Source: Paenarthrobacter histidinolovorans (GTDB lineage Bacteria > Actinomycetota > Actinomycetes > Actinomycetales > Micrococcaceae). Taken from it: 64,000 nucleotides of DNA. Where the stretch lies: contig NZ_BMPM01000012.1 in NCBI RefSeq assembly GCF_014647595.1, positions 57,989 to 121,988 of the forward strand. Reading direction: 5' to 3'. The notes under the pieces were generated by a model. It was not told the DNA's origin and made no database searches. It saw only the letters and a list, made by a program, of their open reading frames with translations. The translations under genes were made by a program, and so were the position numbers. Positions 53,558 through 61,868 of the stretch are shown in pieces (the first letter of the stretch is position 1; each line of letters begins with the position of its first letter).

Positions 53558-54787
53558 TTAACGGGACAACCCGCTTTTGCCGCGTTGGGTGCCCACGGCT
53601 GCACCTGAACGGGATTCCCGGGCTTTTGTGGCCTTCCCTGCTGTTACGGCGGTGCTGGGGTGTGTACCTTCGCTGCGGGCGGCTGCGAGGCGGCCGCGTA
53701 TCTGCGTTTCGTTGGCGCCGGCGCCAGCGAGTGAATCCGCGAATTTCTGATGGTGTTCGGCTGATCCGTAGTCGGCCTGTGCAGCGGTTTCAGTCTTCAG
53801 TCCCTGATCTTTTAGCCTGCTGTTCTCGTTGCCGGTGGCGCGGTTCTCGATCTCCCGGCCTACGTCGTGCATGCGTGCAAAGAGTTCCTTCTCGGCCAGC
53901 TCGTATCGCTGCTCTTGGGTTGACCATTTGTCGCCCTTGAAGCCGCCCTCTGCCAACAGTTTTGCTTCGTGTAGTTTCTTCGCTGCGTCCACGAACGCAG
54001 GGTCCTTGAAGTGTTCCTCACCCGCACCGTTGACGTTCGCGGCCGTTTCCTTGCGGAGCTGGCCGATGTCTGGTCCGTTGACGCCGTCCTTGCCGATCAG
54101 GAACATGCGTTCCTTCACGGCGGCATCCGCTACCTCCAACGCTTTCGGAGTCTTTGCGTTGTGCGCAAGCTGGAGTGCTTTAGTCAGCTCGGGGTTGGCC
54201 AGATACTCCACGGGCACCTGGTGCCGTTCCATCTCCGGGGCGAGTTTCGCGGCCTGGGTACGGAGTTCTTCGGCGCGGGCGGCCGCCAGGAGCTGCATGG
54301 CCTTCTCGTGTTCAGCAGCCGCTTTACGGGCTTCTTCTTGGCTCAGTGCCAGGGCGTCCTGGCGGGCCTTCTCGGTGGTGACCGTTTGGATACCTGACTC
54401 AAGATATGCGGTGTCCGCGCCGACGTCGTGCGTGTCGATGCCGTACCGCGCCAGGACTTCCTGGCGGATCTTTTCCGAGGCTTCCAAGGCTGTCGGGTCG
54501 TGGTCCTTCCAGCCCTCCGCAACGGCGCGTGCGGTAGCTATGTCGGACGGTTGGGCCTTGTCCCACCACTGGTCCTTCTCGACCGGTGCGAGTGCTGCGT
54601 GGGCTGCACCGCGTTCGGCGGCAAAGCGTGCTTGGGCTTCGTGAGCGGCCGTCAATTCAAGGTGCTCCTGCTGCCGCTGGGCTTCCTGTCGATTGCGGGC
54701 CAGAGTCTCTGCGATGCGGGATGCGATCATCAGTGATTGCCGCAGGCCGCCGTCTACTACATCGTCCATTCCGTCTGATTCACTCAT
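53558..54787 (-). CDS. Long helical/coiled-coil mobilisation accessory protein
   Basis: A 409-residue, Ala/Glu/Lys-rich protein, mostly predicted helix (ARNRQEAQRQQEHLELTAAH, EEARKAAAEHEKAMQLLAAA), ending in a basic tail. GGGGA precedes its ATG. It follows the relaxase gene on the same strand after 30 bases. No domain is recognisable. A structural or chaperone role in mobilisation, or an entry-exclusion-like role, is possible but not shown. Confidence 0.7.
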   Translation of the reverse strand: MSESDGMDDVVDGGLRQSLMIASRIAETLARNRQEAQRQQEHLELTAAHEAQARFAAERGAAHAALAPVEKDQWWDKAQPSDIATARAVAEGWKDHDPTALEASEKIRQEVLARYGIDTHDVGADTAYLESGIQTVTTEKARQDALALSQEEARKAAAEHEKAMQLLAAARAEELRTQAAKLAPEMERHQVPVEYLANPELTKALQLAHNAKTPKALEVADAAVKERMFLIGKDGVNGPDIGQLRKETAANVNGAGEEHFKDPAFVDAAKKLHEAKLLAEGGFKGDKWSTQEQRYELAEKELFARMHDVGREIENRATGNENSRLKDQGLKTETAAQADYGSAEHHQKFADSLAGAGANETQIRGRLAAARSEGTHPSTAVTAGKATKARESRSGAAVGTQRGKSGLSR

Positions 54788-54817
54788 GGTGTTCCCCTTG
54801 CACTAGTGGTGTGATTC

Positions 54818-56455
54818 TTATCGGTCGAGGCCCGGGCCGGGGTCGCTTTGGCTGGGTTGATAGGTCTTTGCCGGAGTAGCGGTTGGTGTGGTGGGCAGTG
54901 CGGATCCAGGTCGGATGGGAACCATGCCTCGGCGTGCGATATCAATTGCCCTTGGAGGCACCGTTGCCTCAGCTGTTTGCTGTTGACCGGCCTCCACGCG
55001 TGCCGCCTTGGGCATGGTCCCTGTGAACGGTGCGAGCTGGTTCTCCACCACTGAACGGATGCGCTGGGCTTCCCGGGTCCGGCCGGACTGCTGATGCATT
55101 TCATATACGGCGAAGGCGGTGTTGATCAGCTGCACCATCAGAGCTGTTTGCGCAGTAGTTTTGTTCTTACTCGACGCTGCCATGAACAACATGGCCGTAC
55201 CGGCAATGGATGGCAGCACAACGGGTTTGCCGTGCGCCTTGGGTGCGCGGAGCTGGGCTGTGCGGGACAGCTCAGCTGCGGTGGCCGCCAACGGCCCCGG
55301 TGTGGTTTCCAGCCGATGAGACCATGCGGCGAAAGCGCCGGAAACATCCCGAGCAGCCTTCGCCCACGTGGCGTGATCATCACGTGGAATGGAACGCAGC
55401 TGCTCCGCCAGGGCGGTCGCGTTGCGCGTGTACTCCACCCATACTTGCGGCGAGGGAGTCGCTCTCTCAGGACCGGTCCTGGAGACGGTGCGCTTGTTGC
55501 GTGCAGCGGCGTTCCATTCGGCTGCTGCTTCGGTGGCAACGTGTGGTGAATCCAACCACTCTTGACGCAGCGCACCAAGCTTCAGGTCCGATGCAAGCGT
55601 GCCGCCGCCGAACCAGATCGGCCGTTCCCCGGCCTTGGGGCGTTCGGCTACCGAGTAGCCGACAATGACGTCGGTGGTGTTCTTCGCGTAGCGCGGACGG
55701 AGCAGCATCCCAGTGTCACGGGCGCGGCGAACGAACTCCCCTTCGGTTGCTGAGGCGCTGGCACTGGCACGCACCTTCCGGGCCAGCGACATACGGTGCA
55801 TTTCCCGTTCATCCCGCACGGCTGTGGCCTTCTCTGCCCGGTCGTAACCACGGGTGGCGTACACGGTGGAGAGTTGTTCCAGGCCGTACTTCACTTCCAG
55901 TTCGCGGCAGGTCTGTTGTGCCTTCTTGTAATCCCCGTGTGTGGAGGCTTTGGTGCCATCTTCACGAACGAGTGAGACCGCGATGTGGATGTGGTGGTTG
56001 CCGTTTTCGGATGTGCCGTGGTTGATGGCTGCCCAACGGCATTGGGCTTTTCCGCTGGAGGCAGTGAAGCCCATCGCATCCACAAAGTCGTTGGCGATGT
56101 CGCCCCATTGCTGGTCCGTCAGCGCTCCTTCTTCGGCCCGCAGACTCAGGGAGCAGTGCCAGACGCTGGCGTCCTTGTAACCGACGTGGACTCGCTCCTT
56201 CTTGGCAGCGTCCCAGGCGAAGTCCTTGACCTGAACCGACACCCCATAAGCCTTATGCGGCTGATCAAGATGCTTCGCGATAGCCACGGCGTCATCGCGG
56301 TCAAGAACGCCGTCGTCATACCACGCCATGATCGCTGCGTCCCCGGCGACCAGGTGAGGGTCGGTGTGTGCGTTCTTGGTCTTGTCGGCGTCGGTCGACG
56401 CCAGGTAAATCATGAGTCCGCCCATGCGCGAACCGCGAGTGATGTTCGGAATCAT
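54818..56455 (-). CDS. Relaxase (MobA/VirD2-like mobilisation nuclease)
   Basis: A 545-residue relaxase. The N-terminus MIPNITRGSRMGGLMIYLAS is typical of actinobacterial MOBP-like relaxases, and the histidine motif is NHHIHIAVSLVRED. These enzymes nick oriT and stay attached to the 5' end. The C-terminal half contains an Ala-rich helical region and a hydrophobic patch (LPSIAGTAMLFMAAS) and ends Pro-rich. It starts 2 bases after the mobC stop. No coupling protein or type IV secretion gene is in the window, so the element may be mobilisable rather than self-transmissible. Confidence 0.88.
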   Translation of the reverse strand: MIPNITRGSRMGGLMIYLASTDADKTKNAHTDPHLVAGDAAIMAWYDDGVLDRDDAVAIAKHLDQPHKAYGVSVQVKDFAWDAAKKERVHVGYKDASVWHCSLSLRAEEGALTDQQWGDIANDFVDAMGFTASSGKAQCRWAAINHGTSENGNHHIHIAVSLVREDGTKASTHGDYKKAQQTCRELEVKYGLEQLSTVYATRGYDRAEKATAVRDEREMHRMSLARKVRASASASATEGEFVRRARDTGMLLRPRYAKNTTDVIVGYSVAERPKAGERPIWFGGGTLASDLKLGALRQEWLDSPHVATEAAAEWNAAARNKRTVSRTGPERATPSPQVWVEYTRNATALAEQLRSIPRDDHATWAKAARDVSGAFAAWSHRLETTPGPLAATAAELSRTAQLRAPKAHGKPVVLPSIAGTAMLFMAASSKNKTTAQTALMVQLINTAFAVYEMHQQSGRTREAQRIRSVVENQLAPFTGTMPKAARVEAGQQQTAEATVPPRAIDIARRGMVPIRPGSALPTTPTATPAKTYQPSQSDPGPGLDR

Positions 56456-56457
56456 TC

Positions 56458-56850
56458 CTACATCAGCCCCTCAATGGCACGATCAATCCTCATGGCCACA
56501 GAACGAAGATGCTTCAACCCTTCCCGGGCCTCAACAGGAAACTCACCCGTGGCATTGGCCTGCCGTGCAAGCTGGTTGATGTTGTTCGAAGAACGCGCCA
56601 GAAGGTTGTGCAGCTGCATCAGTTCCGCGATGACGGCACGGCGCTCGGTCGGTGAATCAGTACGTTCGGCCAGGGCCGCCGAAACCAACAGGTTCGGGAT
56701 GGTCACTTTCTCCCGTTCGGCCCGCGCAACGAGGGCGGCTTCCTCTTCGGCCGTGACCCACACGTCGCGGCGCTTCTTCGTCCCTGCCGGAGTGTTGGCA
56801 CGACGACGGCGGGACAGATTGGGACGGTGATTGCTCTCCTCATCCGACAT
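56458..56850 (-). CDS. mobC: Plasmid mobilisation protein MobC
   Basis: A 130-residue relaxosome accessory protein. The basic N-terminus and RHH-like part (RDVWVTAEEEAALVARAER) precede the conserved MobC motif NLLARSSNNINQLARQANA. MobC helps melt oriT. ATG 56850 has AGGGAGG upstream. It is immediately followed by the relaxase gene. Confidence 0.88.
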   Translation of the reverse strand: MSDEESNHRPNLSRRRRANTPAGTKKRRDVWVTAEEEAALVARAEREKVTIPNLLVSAALAERTDSPTERRAVIAELMQLHNLLARSSNNINQLARQANATGEFPVEAREGLKHLRSVAMRIDRAIEGLM

Positions 56851-56950
56851 CCCAATCCCTCCCTTCAAAAGCCCAGCGCAGCGACCCCGGAACCGGGACC
56901 ACACTGACCAGTGTGCCGCACTCGACGGCCAGTGTCGAGGACGACAAGCC

Positions 56951-57080
56951 AATTACACCCGTGTAAATGTATAGCTTGCTCCGCGTAGACAGTTTTGTAT
57001 CTCTCTCACCTCAGGTGGGCTGACAAGTGAAGCCGTGGACGGTAGGCTGATGCCACGAAGACGACTTTCCAGGGGGAGAC
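56951..57080. other. Candidate origin of transfer (oriT) and divergent promoter
   Basis: The region upstream of mobC holds two small perfect inverted repeats: TTACAC-CC-GTGTAA at 56953-56966 and CACCT-C-AGGTG at 57007-57017, with an AT-rich stretch between. oriT sites commonly lie here. It is also the divergent promoter for the plus-strand ORF at 57082. No nick site was identified with certainty. Confidence 0.4.
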
Positions 57081-57081
57081 A

Positions 57082-57798
57082 ATGCGTCACGACATCAACC
57101 AGGCACTCAATCTTTACTCCGACACCGTCACCTACCAGCCAACCGCCGGCACCGACCACGGAACCTTGACAATCGCCCTCCATGCCGATCGGCAACCCAC
57201 AAGCTGGGACCTCTGGAACCACGTCACCGAACAATTCGACGGTGACCCATTCACCGCGTCACTCATGATCGACCTGGCTATCACCCGACACCTCCAAGAG
57301 CGGACCGAATCATCCGCGCTGATTACCTGCGATGCCCAGCAGATACAGATCCACGTCCCGCTGCCCCTGGACTTCACACGCGCTGACAAAAGAACTTCCG
57401 GTTCCGCGCATCTAGCCCCTCACCAGCAAGCTCTGCTTCCCGCACTGCGCTCATCCATACGCGACGTCGTGCCGCAGGAAATGCGCGCCCAGGCCGACAC
57501 CATAGCCGCCCACGCGGCCGCCCAGATTCCCAGCCAAGCTGAAGTCACAGCCGCCTTTCAGCGCACCACGGTCACCGACGCGGTCCGGGAATTCACCAAC
57601 GACACACGGCACCCTCAATTACGGCAAGAGCCCGCAGAATCCGCGACAACAGCAACACTGCGGGACCCGATGAAGACCCTCCGCCGCTCATTCCCTGCGC
57701 ACCCCTCAACGGCGCTGACACCAAGCCTCGAAGCTGCCCAAGCCACGACCAGCAACACCGGCCCGACCGCACACCGCCAAGCCGGACACGAACGCTAA
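57082..57798 (+). CDS. Hypothetical plasmid protein
   Basis: A 238-residue protein, divergent from mobC, with AGGGGGAGA before its ATG. The N-terminal 100 residues look globular (YSDTVTYQPTAGTDHGTLTI, FTASLMIDLAITRHLQ); the rest is helical and Ala/Thr-rich with a disordered tail. No family recognised. It probably belongs to the mobilisation region. Confidence 0.7.
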   Translation: MRHDINQALNLYSDTVTYQPTAGTDHGTLTIALHADRQPTSWDLWNHVTEQFDGDPFTASLMIDLAITRHLQERTESSALITCDAQQIQIHVPLPLDFTRADKRTSGSAHLAPHQQALLPALRSSIRDVVPQEMRAQADTIAAHAAAQIPSQAEVTAAFQRTTVTDAVREFTNDTRHPQLRQEPAESATTATLRDPMKTLRRSFPAHPSTALTPSLEAAQATTSNTGPTAHRQAGHER

Positions 57799-57828
57799 GC
57801 CACCACCCCAGAAAGGCATCACAAACCC

Positions 57829-58128
57829 ATGACCATCGACATCGAACAGACCAAAGAACAAGCACGAGCCCTCCTGAACTCACGCATCAAATCAGTCGAA
57901 GAACTCGTCAAAGCCCGCCAAAAAGTCAACGACCTCAAAGAACAACTGGCCGACGCCGAACGCGATGACAAACGCGCCTACGTCAAAGCCACCCGAGACG
58001 GCTGGAACCCCGACGAACTCAAAAAACTCGGCCTAGAACCGGCCGCAGCAACACGACGCCGGAAAACACAAAACAAGACACAAGACCCCGCGCCGGAAAC
58101 CACCCCCGAAAGCCCCCAAAACAACTAA
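57829..58128 (+). CDS. Small coiled-coil plasmid protein
   Basis: A 99-residue protein whose first 60 residues form a charged coiled coil (IKSVEELVKARQKVNDLKEQ, LADAERDDKRAYVKATRDGW) with the pattern DGWNPDELKKLGL. The tail is disordered and rich in Pro, Thr and Lys. It follows the previous ORF by 30 bases. Function unknown; a small DNA-associated or relaxosome-associated protein is possible. Confidence 0.65.
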   Translation: MTIDIEQTKEQARALLNSRIKSVEELVKARQKVNDLKEQLADAERDDKRAYVKATRDGWNPDELKKLGLEPAAATRRRKTQNKTQDPAPETTPESPQNN

Positions 58129-58455
58129 GCCCCTCGCCCACATGGGCACGGCAAAAGCCAAATCCTCCGGGCTTCTCCCGCACACATGTGGACGACGGGA
58201 CCCACCTGACCGCCTGCACACAACCGGCTCCGCTTCCCATGGTCCAAGACGCCGCGCTGCCGTCGCACCGTGGAGGCGGGGTCAGGTTCTTTTCAGCCTT
58301 GACGACACACACTGTTCACGCGGGTCGGGGCGTGCAGGCGCAGGAACCAAAAGCGCCGGAAGTGTTCACAAGCGGCAGGGGAATTTTACGGCCGGGTGCT
58401 CCCAGCGATGACCCAAGCCACCGCCCAGGCCTCACCAGACACGACAGGACACTCA
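58129..58455. other. Intergenic region, nothing supported
   Basis: About 330 bases. Open frames here have no ribosome site and look like shadows. No strong hairpin was seen. Confidence 0.4.
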
Positions 58456-58799
58456 ATGGACGACACCACTCTTGAGTCGCGCTTCCTGAGGGCAATGACA
58501 GACGTGGCTCACAAGGTTCTGCAGGCCAAGGACGAACAAATCTACGACCTCGTCATGACACAAGCCCAGCAGTTCATCCGTGAGCTCCTGGGTTCTCCCA
58601 CGACGGCGCTGCATACGCCCTCTGGATGGAGGTCAGCGATTTCTACGACCACCCCGCCGGCCCGGCGTCAGAGGAAGCCTGCGCACAAATGGGACGCAAG
58701 GCAGCCACCGAATGGCTGGCCATCGACCAAACATCCACAAACGAAATCAACAAGTTCTTCGCTCGCTGGGAAACCCCGCAGCCCTGCCAGATCCCGTAA
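58456..58799 (+). pseudogene. Frameshifted small plasmid gene
   Basis: ATG 58456 with AGGA upstream begins a protein-like frame (RAMTDVAHKVLQAKDEQIYD, LVMTQAQQFIRELLG). From about 58600 the coding quality continues in another frame, HDGAAYALWMEVSDFYDHPA then GRKAATEWLAID and EINKFFARWETPQPC, ending at TAA 58797-58799. The two pieces most likely were one protein of about 114 residues split by a single-base indel. Function unknown. Confidence 0.55.
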
Positions 58800-58833
58800 G
58801 AGCGGCGGTCGAGCTGCCGCGCCCGAGCACGAA

Positions 58834-58862
58834 AAAGACCCGTATCAAAAGATGCGGGCCTT
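58834..58862 (+). terminator. Possible terminator after the frameshifted gene
   Basis: An 8-bp stem CCCGTATC / GATGCGGG (one G-T pair) with an AAAA loop lies 40 bases downstream of the stop. It has no long T run. Confidence 0.4.
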
Positions 58863-58912
58863 CGTCATGCGCACTGCTGCCTCATGACGACGCAGCTAGG
58901 CACAGCACTGGC

Positions 58913-59194
58913 TTAGAAGAACAGGCCGAAAACGTAGAGGGCGATGACGACAATGCTCAGGGCATTGATGAAAACCGTCGCCTCGCGCGAGTTAACCCGA
59001 GGACCCCACACCGTCGGATCCCTCCTGTTCAGTGCCGCGGCCGTCAGAATGAGCACGCACATGATTGCAGTACCAATGAAAGCGGCGGCCATGAAACCGT
59101 TGGCCGGGAACCACATCGCAGCAACCACAGCGAGAGCAGCCAGCACAACAAGAGCAGCAACGTCCCGAAGCACGGTCCTTGTCATCAACGGCAT
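58913..59194 (-). CDS. Small membrane protein with three TM segments
   Basis: A 93-residue protein with hydrophobic segments VAALVVLAALAVVAAMWF, GFMAAAFIGTAIMCVLILTA and INALSIVVIALYVFGLFF. AAGGAT precedes the ATG. It stands alone on the minus strand. Function unknown. Confidence 0.7.
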   Translation of the reverse strand: MPLMTRTVLRDVAALVVLAALAVVAAMWFPANGFMAAAFIGTAIMCVLILTAAALNRRDPTVWGPRVNSREATVFINALSIVVIALYVFGLFF

Positions 59195-59258
59195 CCATGA
59201 TCCTTAGTGTCGTGAGGGCTTTGCTCTAACAGTGCGCCCATGCTTCGTTTCGTGACGT

Positions 59259-59277
59259 CCGGCCATCCCATGGCCGG
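59259..59277. repeat. Perfect short palindrome CCGGCCAT-CCC-ATGGCCGG
   Basis: An 8-bp perfect inverted repeat in the gap between the RHH-protein gene and the small membrane-protein gene. It could end the upstream transcript or be an operator or centromere-like site for the RHH protein. Nothing decides between these. Confidence 0.4.
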
Positions 59278-59358
59278 CTCCGCCACCTTAAACAGTGGCC
59301 GCCGGCAACGATTCACGGCCCTATCGCCGGAAGCCAACGGCGTACTCGGCTCCGGGTC

Positions 59359-59979
59359 CTACGGCGTTTCCCCTGAGCCTTGACCCAAGTGCGGGAACTT
59401 GCCCTCCCAGAGGTTTCGGCATCTCACAGGGAGCATCAAAAGCGGCCACATCCTACAGAGAAGCCCGGCGTTGAGAAGTTCCACCTGGTCCTTCCGTGTT
59501 CCCTCGCGCAGCACCGCCTGGTACGCCTTGATAACTCCTTCAGGCTCGCTCAGATCGCATTCCGGCACTGGTCCCCAATACACGTGATGCGGCAAAGTCA
59601 GGCGCCCTTCTGCCGGCCCCCGCAGATCACTGAACCTATCGGGCACCTCGTACGGGATGACGTCCCGAATGAGGACTCGTTCCATCGATTCGGAAACGGC
59701 GCGCGGGGACTTCGAACGCCTCATTGACCGGTCCTCCCACGCTGCCGTTTCGGCACGCGTCCGCCGTCCAGGGCGGAGCTTCCCGGCTTCAACTCCCGGC
59801 CATTTCCTACCGCCGTTGTATTTGCGCTGCAGCCGCCGCAACTCCCTGCGTGCAGCTGCTTCAACGAAGTCCGTGATCGACGCGTACCCCTCCAGCGGTC
59901 CCACGGCCTGGACCGCAGCCCTGATTTGCTCAAGATCCTCTTCAGTGAAGTAAGGACCCTTCTTCTGGCGCGACTTCAT
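59359..59979 (-). CDS. RHH-type DNA-binding plasmid protein with unidentified C-terminal domain
   Basis: A 206-residue protein. The N-terminal 60 residues look like a plasmid ribbon-helix-helix/ParB-like segment (FTEEDLEQIRAAVQAVGPLE, SITDFVEAAARRELRRLQRK). The C-terminal 110 residues form a separate well-ordered domain (PYEVPDRFSDLRGPAEG, LPHHVYWGPVPECDL, LNAGLLCRMWPLLMLPVRCR) that I cannot assign. AGGACTG precedes ATG 59979. It may serve partition or regulation of the element. Confidence 0.7.
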   Translation of the reverse strand: MKSRQKKGPYFTEEDLEQIRAAVQAVGPLEGYASITDFVEAAARRELRRLQRKYNGGRKWPGVEAGKLRPGRRTRAETAAWEDRSMRRSKSPRAVSESMERVLIRDVIPYEVPDRFSDLRGPAEGRLTLPHHVYWGPVPECDLSEPEGVIKAYQAVLREGTRKDQVELLNAGLLCRMWPLLMLPVRCRNLWEGKFPHLGQGSGETP

Positions 59980-59993
59980 CAAACAGTCCTGGG

Positions 59994-60872
59994 TTAGAAG
60001 GGAGGCTCAGAGTCGGGGCCGTTGCCCCAGGAACCGGCGTTGGCTGGCTGGTTCGCCGCCCATGGGTCATCCTGCTGGGCGGGCGGGCTGGTGTTGCCCT
60101 GGTTGCCGAACCCTCCCCCGCTTCCTGCGCCCTGGTTGTTGCCGCGCTGGGTGCGGTTGATCTTCGCGTTGGCGTACCGCAGGGACGGGCCGATCTCGTC
60201 TACCTCGAGCTCGATCACGGTGCGCTTCTCGCCTTCCTTGGTCTCGTAGGACCGGGACTTCAACCGGCCCGAGACGATGACACGCGTGCCCTTGGTCAGG
60301 GACTCGGCGACGTTCTCAGCTGCTTCCCGCCACACACTGGCCCGGAGGAAAAGTGTCTCCCCGTCCTTCCACTCGTTGGACTGGCGATCGAAGGTCCTGG
60401 GCGTTGAAGCGATCGTGAAATTCGTGACCGCCGACCCGCTGGGCGTGAAACGCAGCTCTGGATCCGATGTCAGGTTTCCAATGACAGTAATCGTCGTTTC
60501 GCCGGCCATGATGAGTCCTTTTCCTCGTGCGCTGCTGGTGTTCTCGGTGTCTGTTGTGGTTTCGTTCTGAGGTTCGGTCCCACCCGGTTCATCATGGGTG
60601 AGGTCGTTGGGCTGGTACTGGTCCGCGGTGTGTTCGTCCCACAGACCGCCGGGACCAAGAGGTGCGCGTCTGATCGCGTCCAGGTACCGGTCATCCCCTC
60701 CGGTGTAGGGGACGGCGTAGAAGCCGTCGTACAGGTCGATAACGTCGGGTTCTACCGGGTCGGGGGTGATCGTGCCGCTGGGGTTGGTCTGCCGGAACAG
60801 GTCCACTTCCAGCGGGATCCGTGGGCTGATCGTGAACCCGTCCACCGGGTGCGGGGTGGTCATGGTCCTCAC
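59994..60872 (-). CDS. ssb: Single-stranded DNA-binding protein with in-frame N-terminal extension
   Basis: The C-terminal 171 residues are a normal SSB: OB fold (TITVIGNLTSDPELRFTPSG, VWREAAENVAESLTKGTRVI) and a Gly/Gln-rich tail ending in the acidic tip DSEPPF. The frame is open 121 codons further upstream to GTG 60872, which overlaps the nrdH stop (GTGA) and has AAGG ahead; the internal ATG 60509 has its own AAAAGGA site. The cell may make both a 292- and a 171-residue form. The extension is acidic and Pro-rich and resembles no domain. The element may use SSB during conjugal transfer. Confidence 0.88.
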   Translation of the reverse strand: MRTMTTPHPVDGFTISPRIPLEVDLFRQTNPSGTITPDPVEPDVIDLYDGFYAVPYTGGDDRYLDAIRRAPLGPGGLWDEHTADQYQPNDLTHDEPGGTEPQNETTTDTENTSSARGKGLIMAGETTITVIGNLTSDPELRFTPSGSAVTNFTIASTPRTFDRQSNEWKDGETLFLRASVWREAAENVAESLTKGTRVIVSGRLKSRSYETKEGEKRTVIELEVDEIGPSLRYANAKINRTQRGNNQGAGSGGGFGNQGNTSPPAQQDDPWAANQPANAGSWGNGPDSEPPF

Positions 60873-61126
60873 GCTGCCTTGTGGGTCATGGCTGCTTGGA
60901 CGAGCTTGTCACGGCGCAGGCCGGACCAGTGGTCCTGGTCATCGGAGTTGTTCACGACAACCGGTGCCTGGGAGTAGCCCAGCTCGGCGGTGATGTACTC
61001 CAAGGCGGCCGGCACTTCGGTGATGTCCACGGTCGTGTAGGTGATGCCCTTGGAGTCGAAGTATTCCTTGGTCCGGTCGCAGTTCGGGCACTGGGGCTTG
61101 GTGTAGATCGTGTATGCGGTGCTCAT
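60869..61126 (-). CDS. nrdH: Glutaredoxin-like protein NrdH
   Basis: An 85-residue NrdH redoxin. The active site is KPQCPNCDRTKEYF (CxxC), and WSGLRRDKL near the end is the conserved NrdH motif. NrdH reduces class Ib ribonucleotide reductase. No nrdI/E/F genes are in the window, so the copy is isolated. Start ATG has GGAGGAAGT and overlaps the stop of the preceding small membrane gene (TAATG). Confidence 0.9.
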   Translation of the reverse strand: MSTAYTIYTKPQCPNCDRTKEYFDSKGITYTTVDITEVPAALEYITAELGYSQAPVVVNNSDDQDHWSGLRRDKLVQAAMTHKAA

Positions 61127-61332
61127 TACTTCCTCCGCAGGAAGATCACGAAGCTGGCGGCACCTGCCAAGGCTGCGGTGGCGGTGATAGCAATGGTGGG
61201 GATGACGTCCAGTCCGGTGATGGAGCAGATCCCGAGCGCGGCGACTGCGATCTGTGCGACGGCGGCGAGTCCGAGGAAGAATTCTGCGATGGAGAAGTCC
61301 CGGGCGGCGGTTGCGGTGGTGGAAGTAGTCAT
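61126..61332 (-). CDS. Small membrane protein, first gene of the nrdH-ssb operon
   Basis: A 68-residue protein with two hydrophobic segments (LGLAAVAQIAVAALGICSITG and TIAITATAALAGAASFVIFL) and a basic end (RRK). ATG 61332 has GAGGACT upstream. Its stop overlaps the nrdH start. Function unknown. Confidence 0.7.
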   Translation of the reverse strand: MTTSTTATAARDFSIAEFFLGLAAVAQIAVAALGICSITGLDVIPTIAITATAALAGAASFVIFLRRK

Positions 61333-61402
61333 TTTCAGTCCTCGGTTTCGTATCACTTGTGGTGCGGTTCGTCTGCTTGACTTGATACTTATATTTTAGC
61401 AA

Positions 61403-61418
61403 TTATTCACCTGAATAA
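61403..61418. promoter_or_regulatory. AT-rich promoter region with palindrome TTATTCA-CC-TGAATAA
   Basis: A perfect 7-bp inverted repeat lies in an AT-rich stretch (about 61380-61460) 70 bases upstream of the small membrane gene. A TAAAAT/TATAAG -10-like sequence is next to it on the minus strand. It is a good operator/promoter candidate for the nrdH-ssb operon. Confidence 0.55.
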
Positions 61419-61754
61419 CTAGGTGTTTTCCGCGTATTCTAGAGATTTTTTGCCCTGTTTTGGTATTGTTTTTTCTGGTGATTTCGGCGGTTGGTGTGTT
61501 TTGGAAGATCGCGGGTAGTAGCCCTGCGGAACTCCCCCGGCCGCTGTAAAAGCTGCCCTGGGCGTAGAGGTTCCTGTGCCCTTGTCAGGTTCCCAAAGGA
61601 TTTCCCAGTGTGTCGTCCCGGCTGAAAAGAACTGTTCCCAGGCGTTGGGTGGGTCGCCGGCGTTGGGCTTGGTCCATGGGGGACTCTCGCGGTGTTTTGC
61701 CAGGGTGGGTTGCTACGGTTGGGTCGTCCTTATTCCCCCAAGGTTTCTGGACAG

Positions 61755-61785
61755 ACAAAGGAGGGGCCATTGGCCCCTCCTTTGT
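61755..61785. terminator. Very strong hairpin, first of a pair
   Basis: Perfect 15-base arms ACAAAGGAGGGGCCA / TGGCCCCTCCTTTGT around a single central base, so the real loop is a few bases. The AAAG/CTTT ends give a short T run on either strand. It lies between the nrdH operon promoter and a convergent-looking small membrane gene. Confidence 0.75.
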
Positions 61786-61830
61786 TGTACCTTCTGGCCC
61801 GTGGGCAAGGTGGTCGGTGTTTGTGGGTTA

Positions 61831-61868
61831 AACAAAGCAGGACCGGCGCGGGCCGGTCCTGCTTTGTT
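61831..61868. terminator. Very strong hairpin, second of a pair
   Basis: Perfect 17-base arms AACAAAGCAGGACCGGC / GCCGGTCCTGCTTTGTT with loop GCGG, 45 bases from the first hairpin. It lies 30 bases beyond the stop of the minus-strand membrane gene at 61.9 kb, which it probably terminates. Confidence 0.75.
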
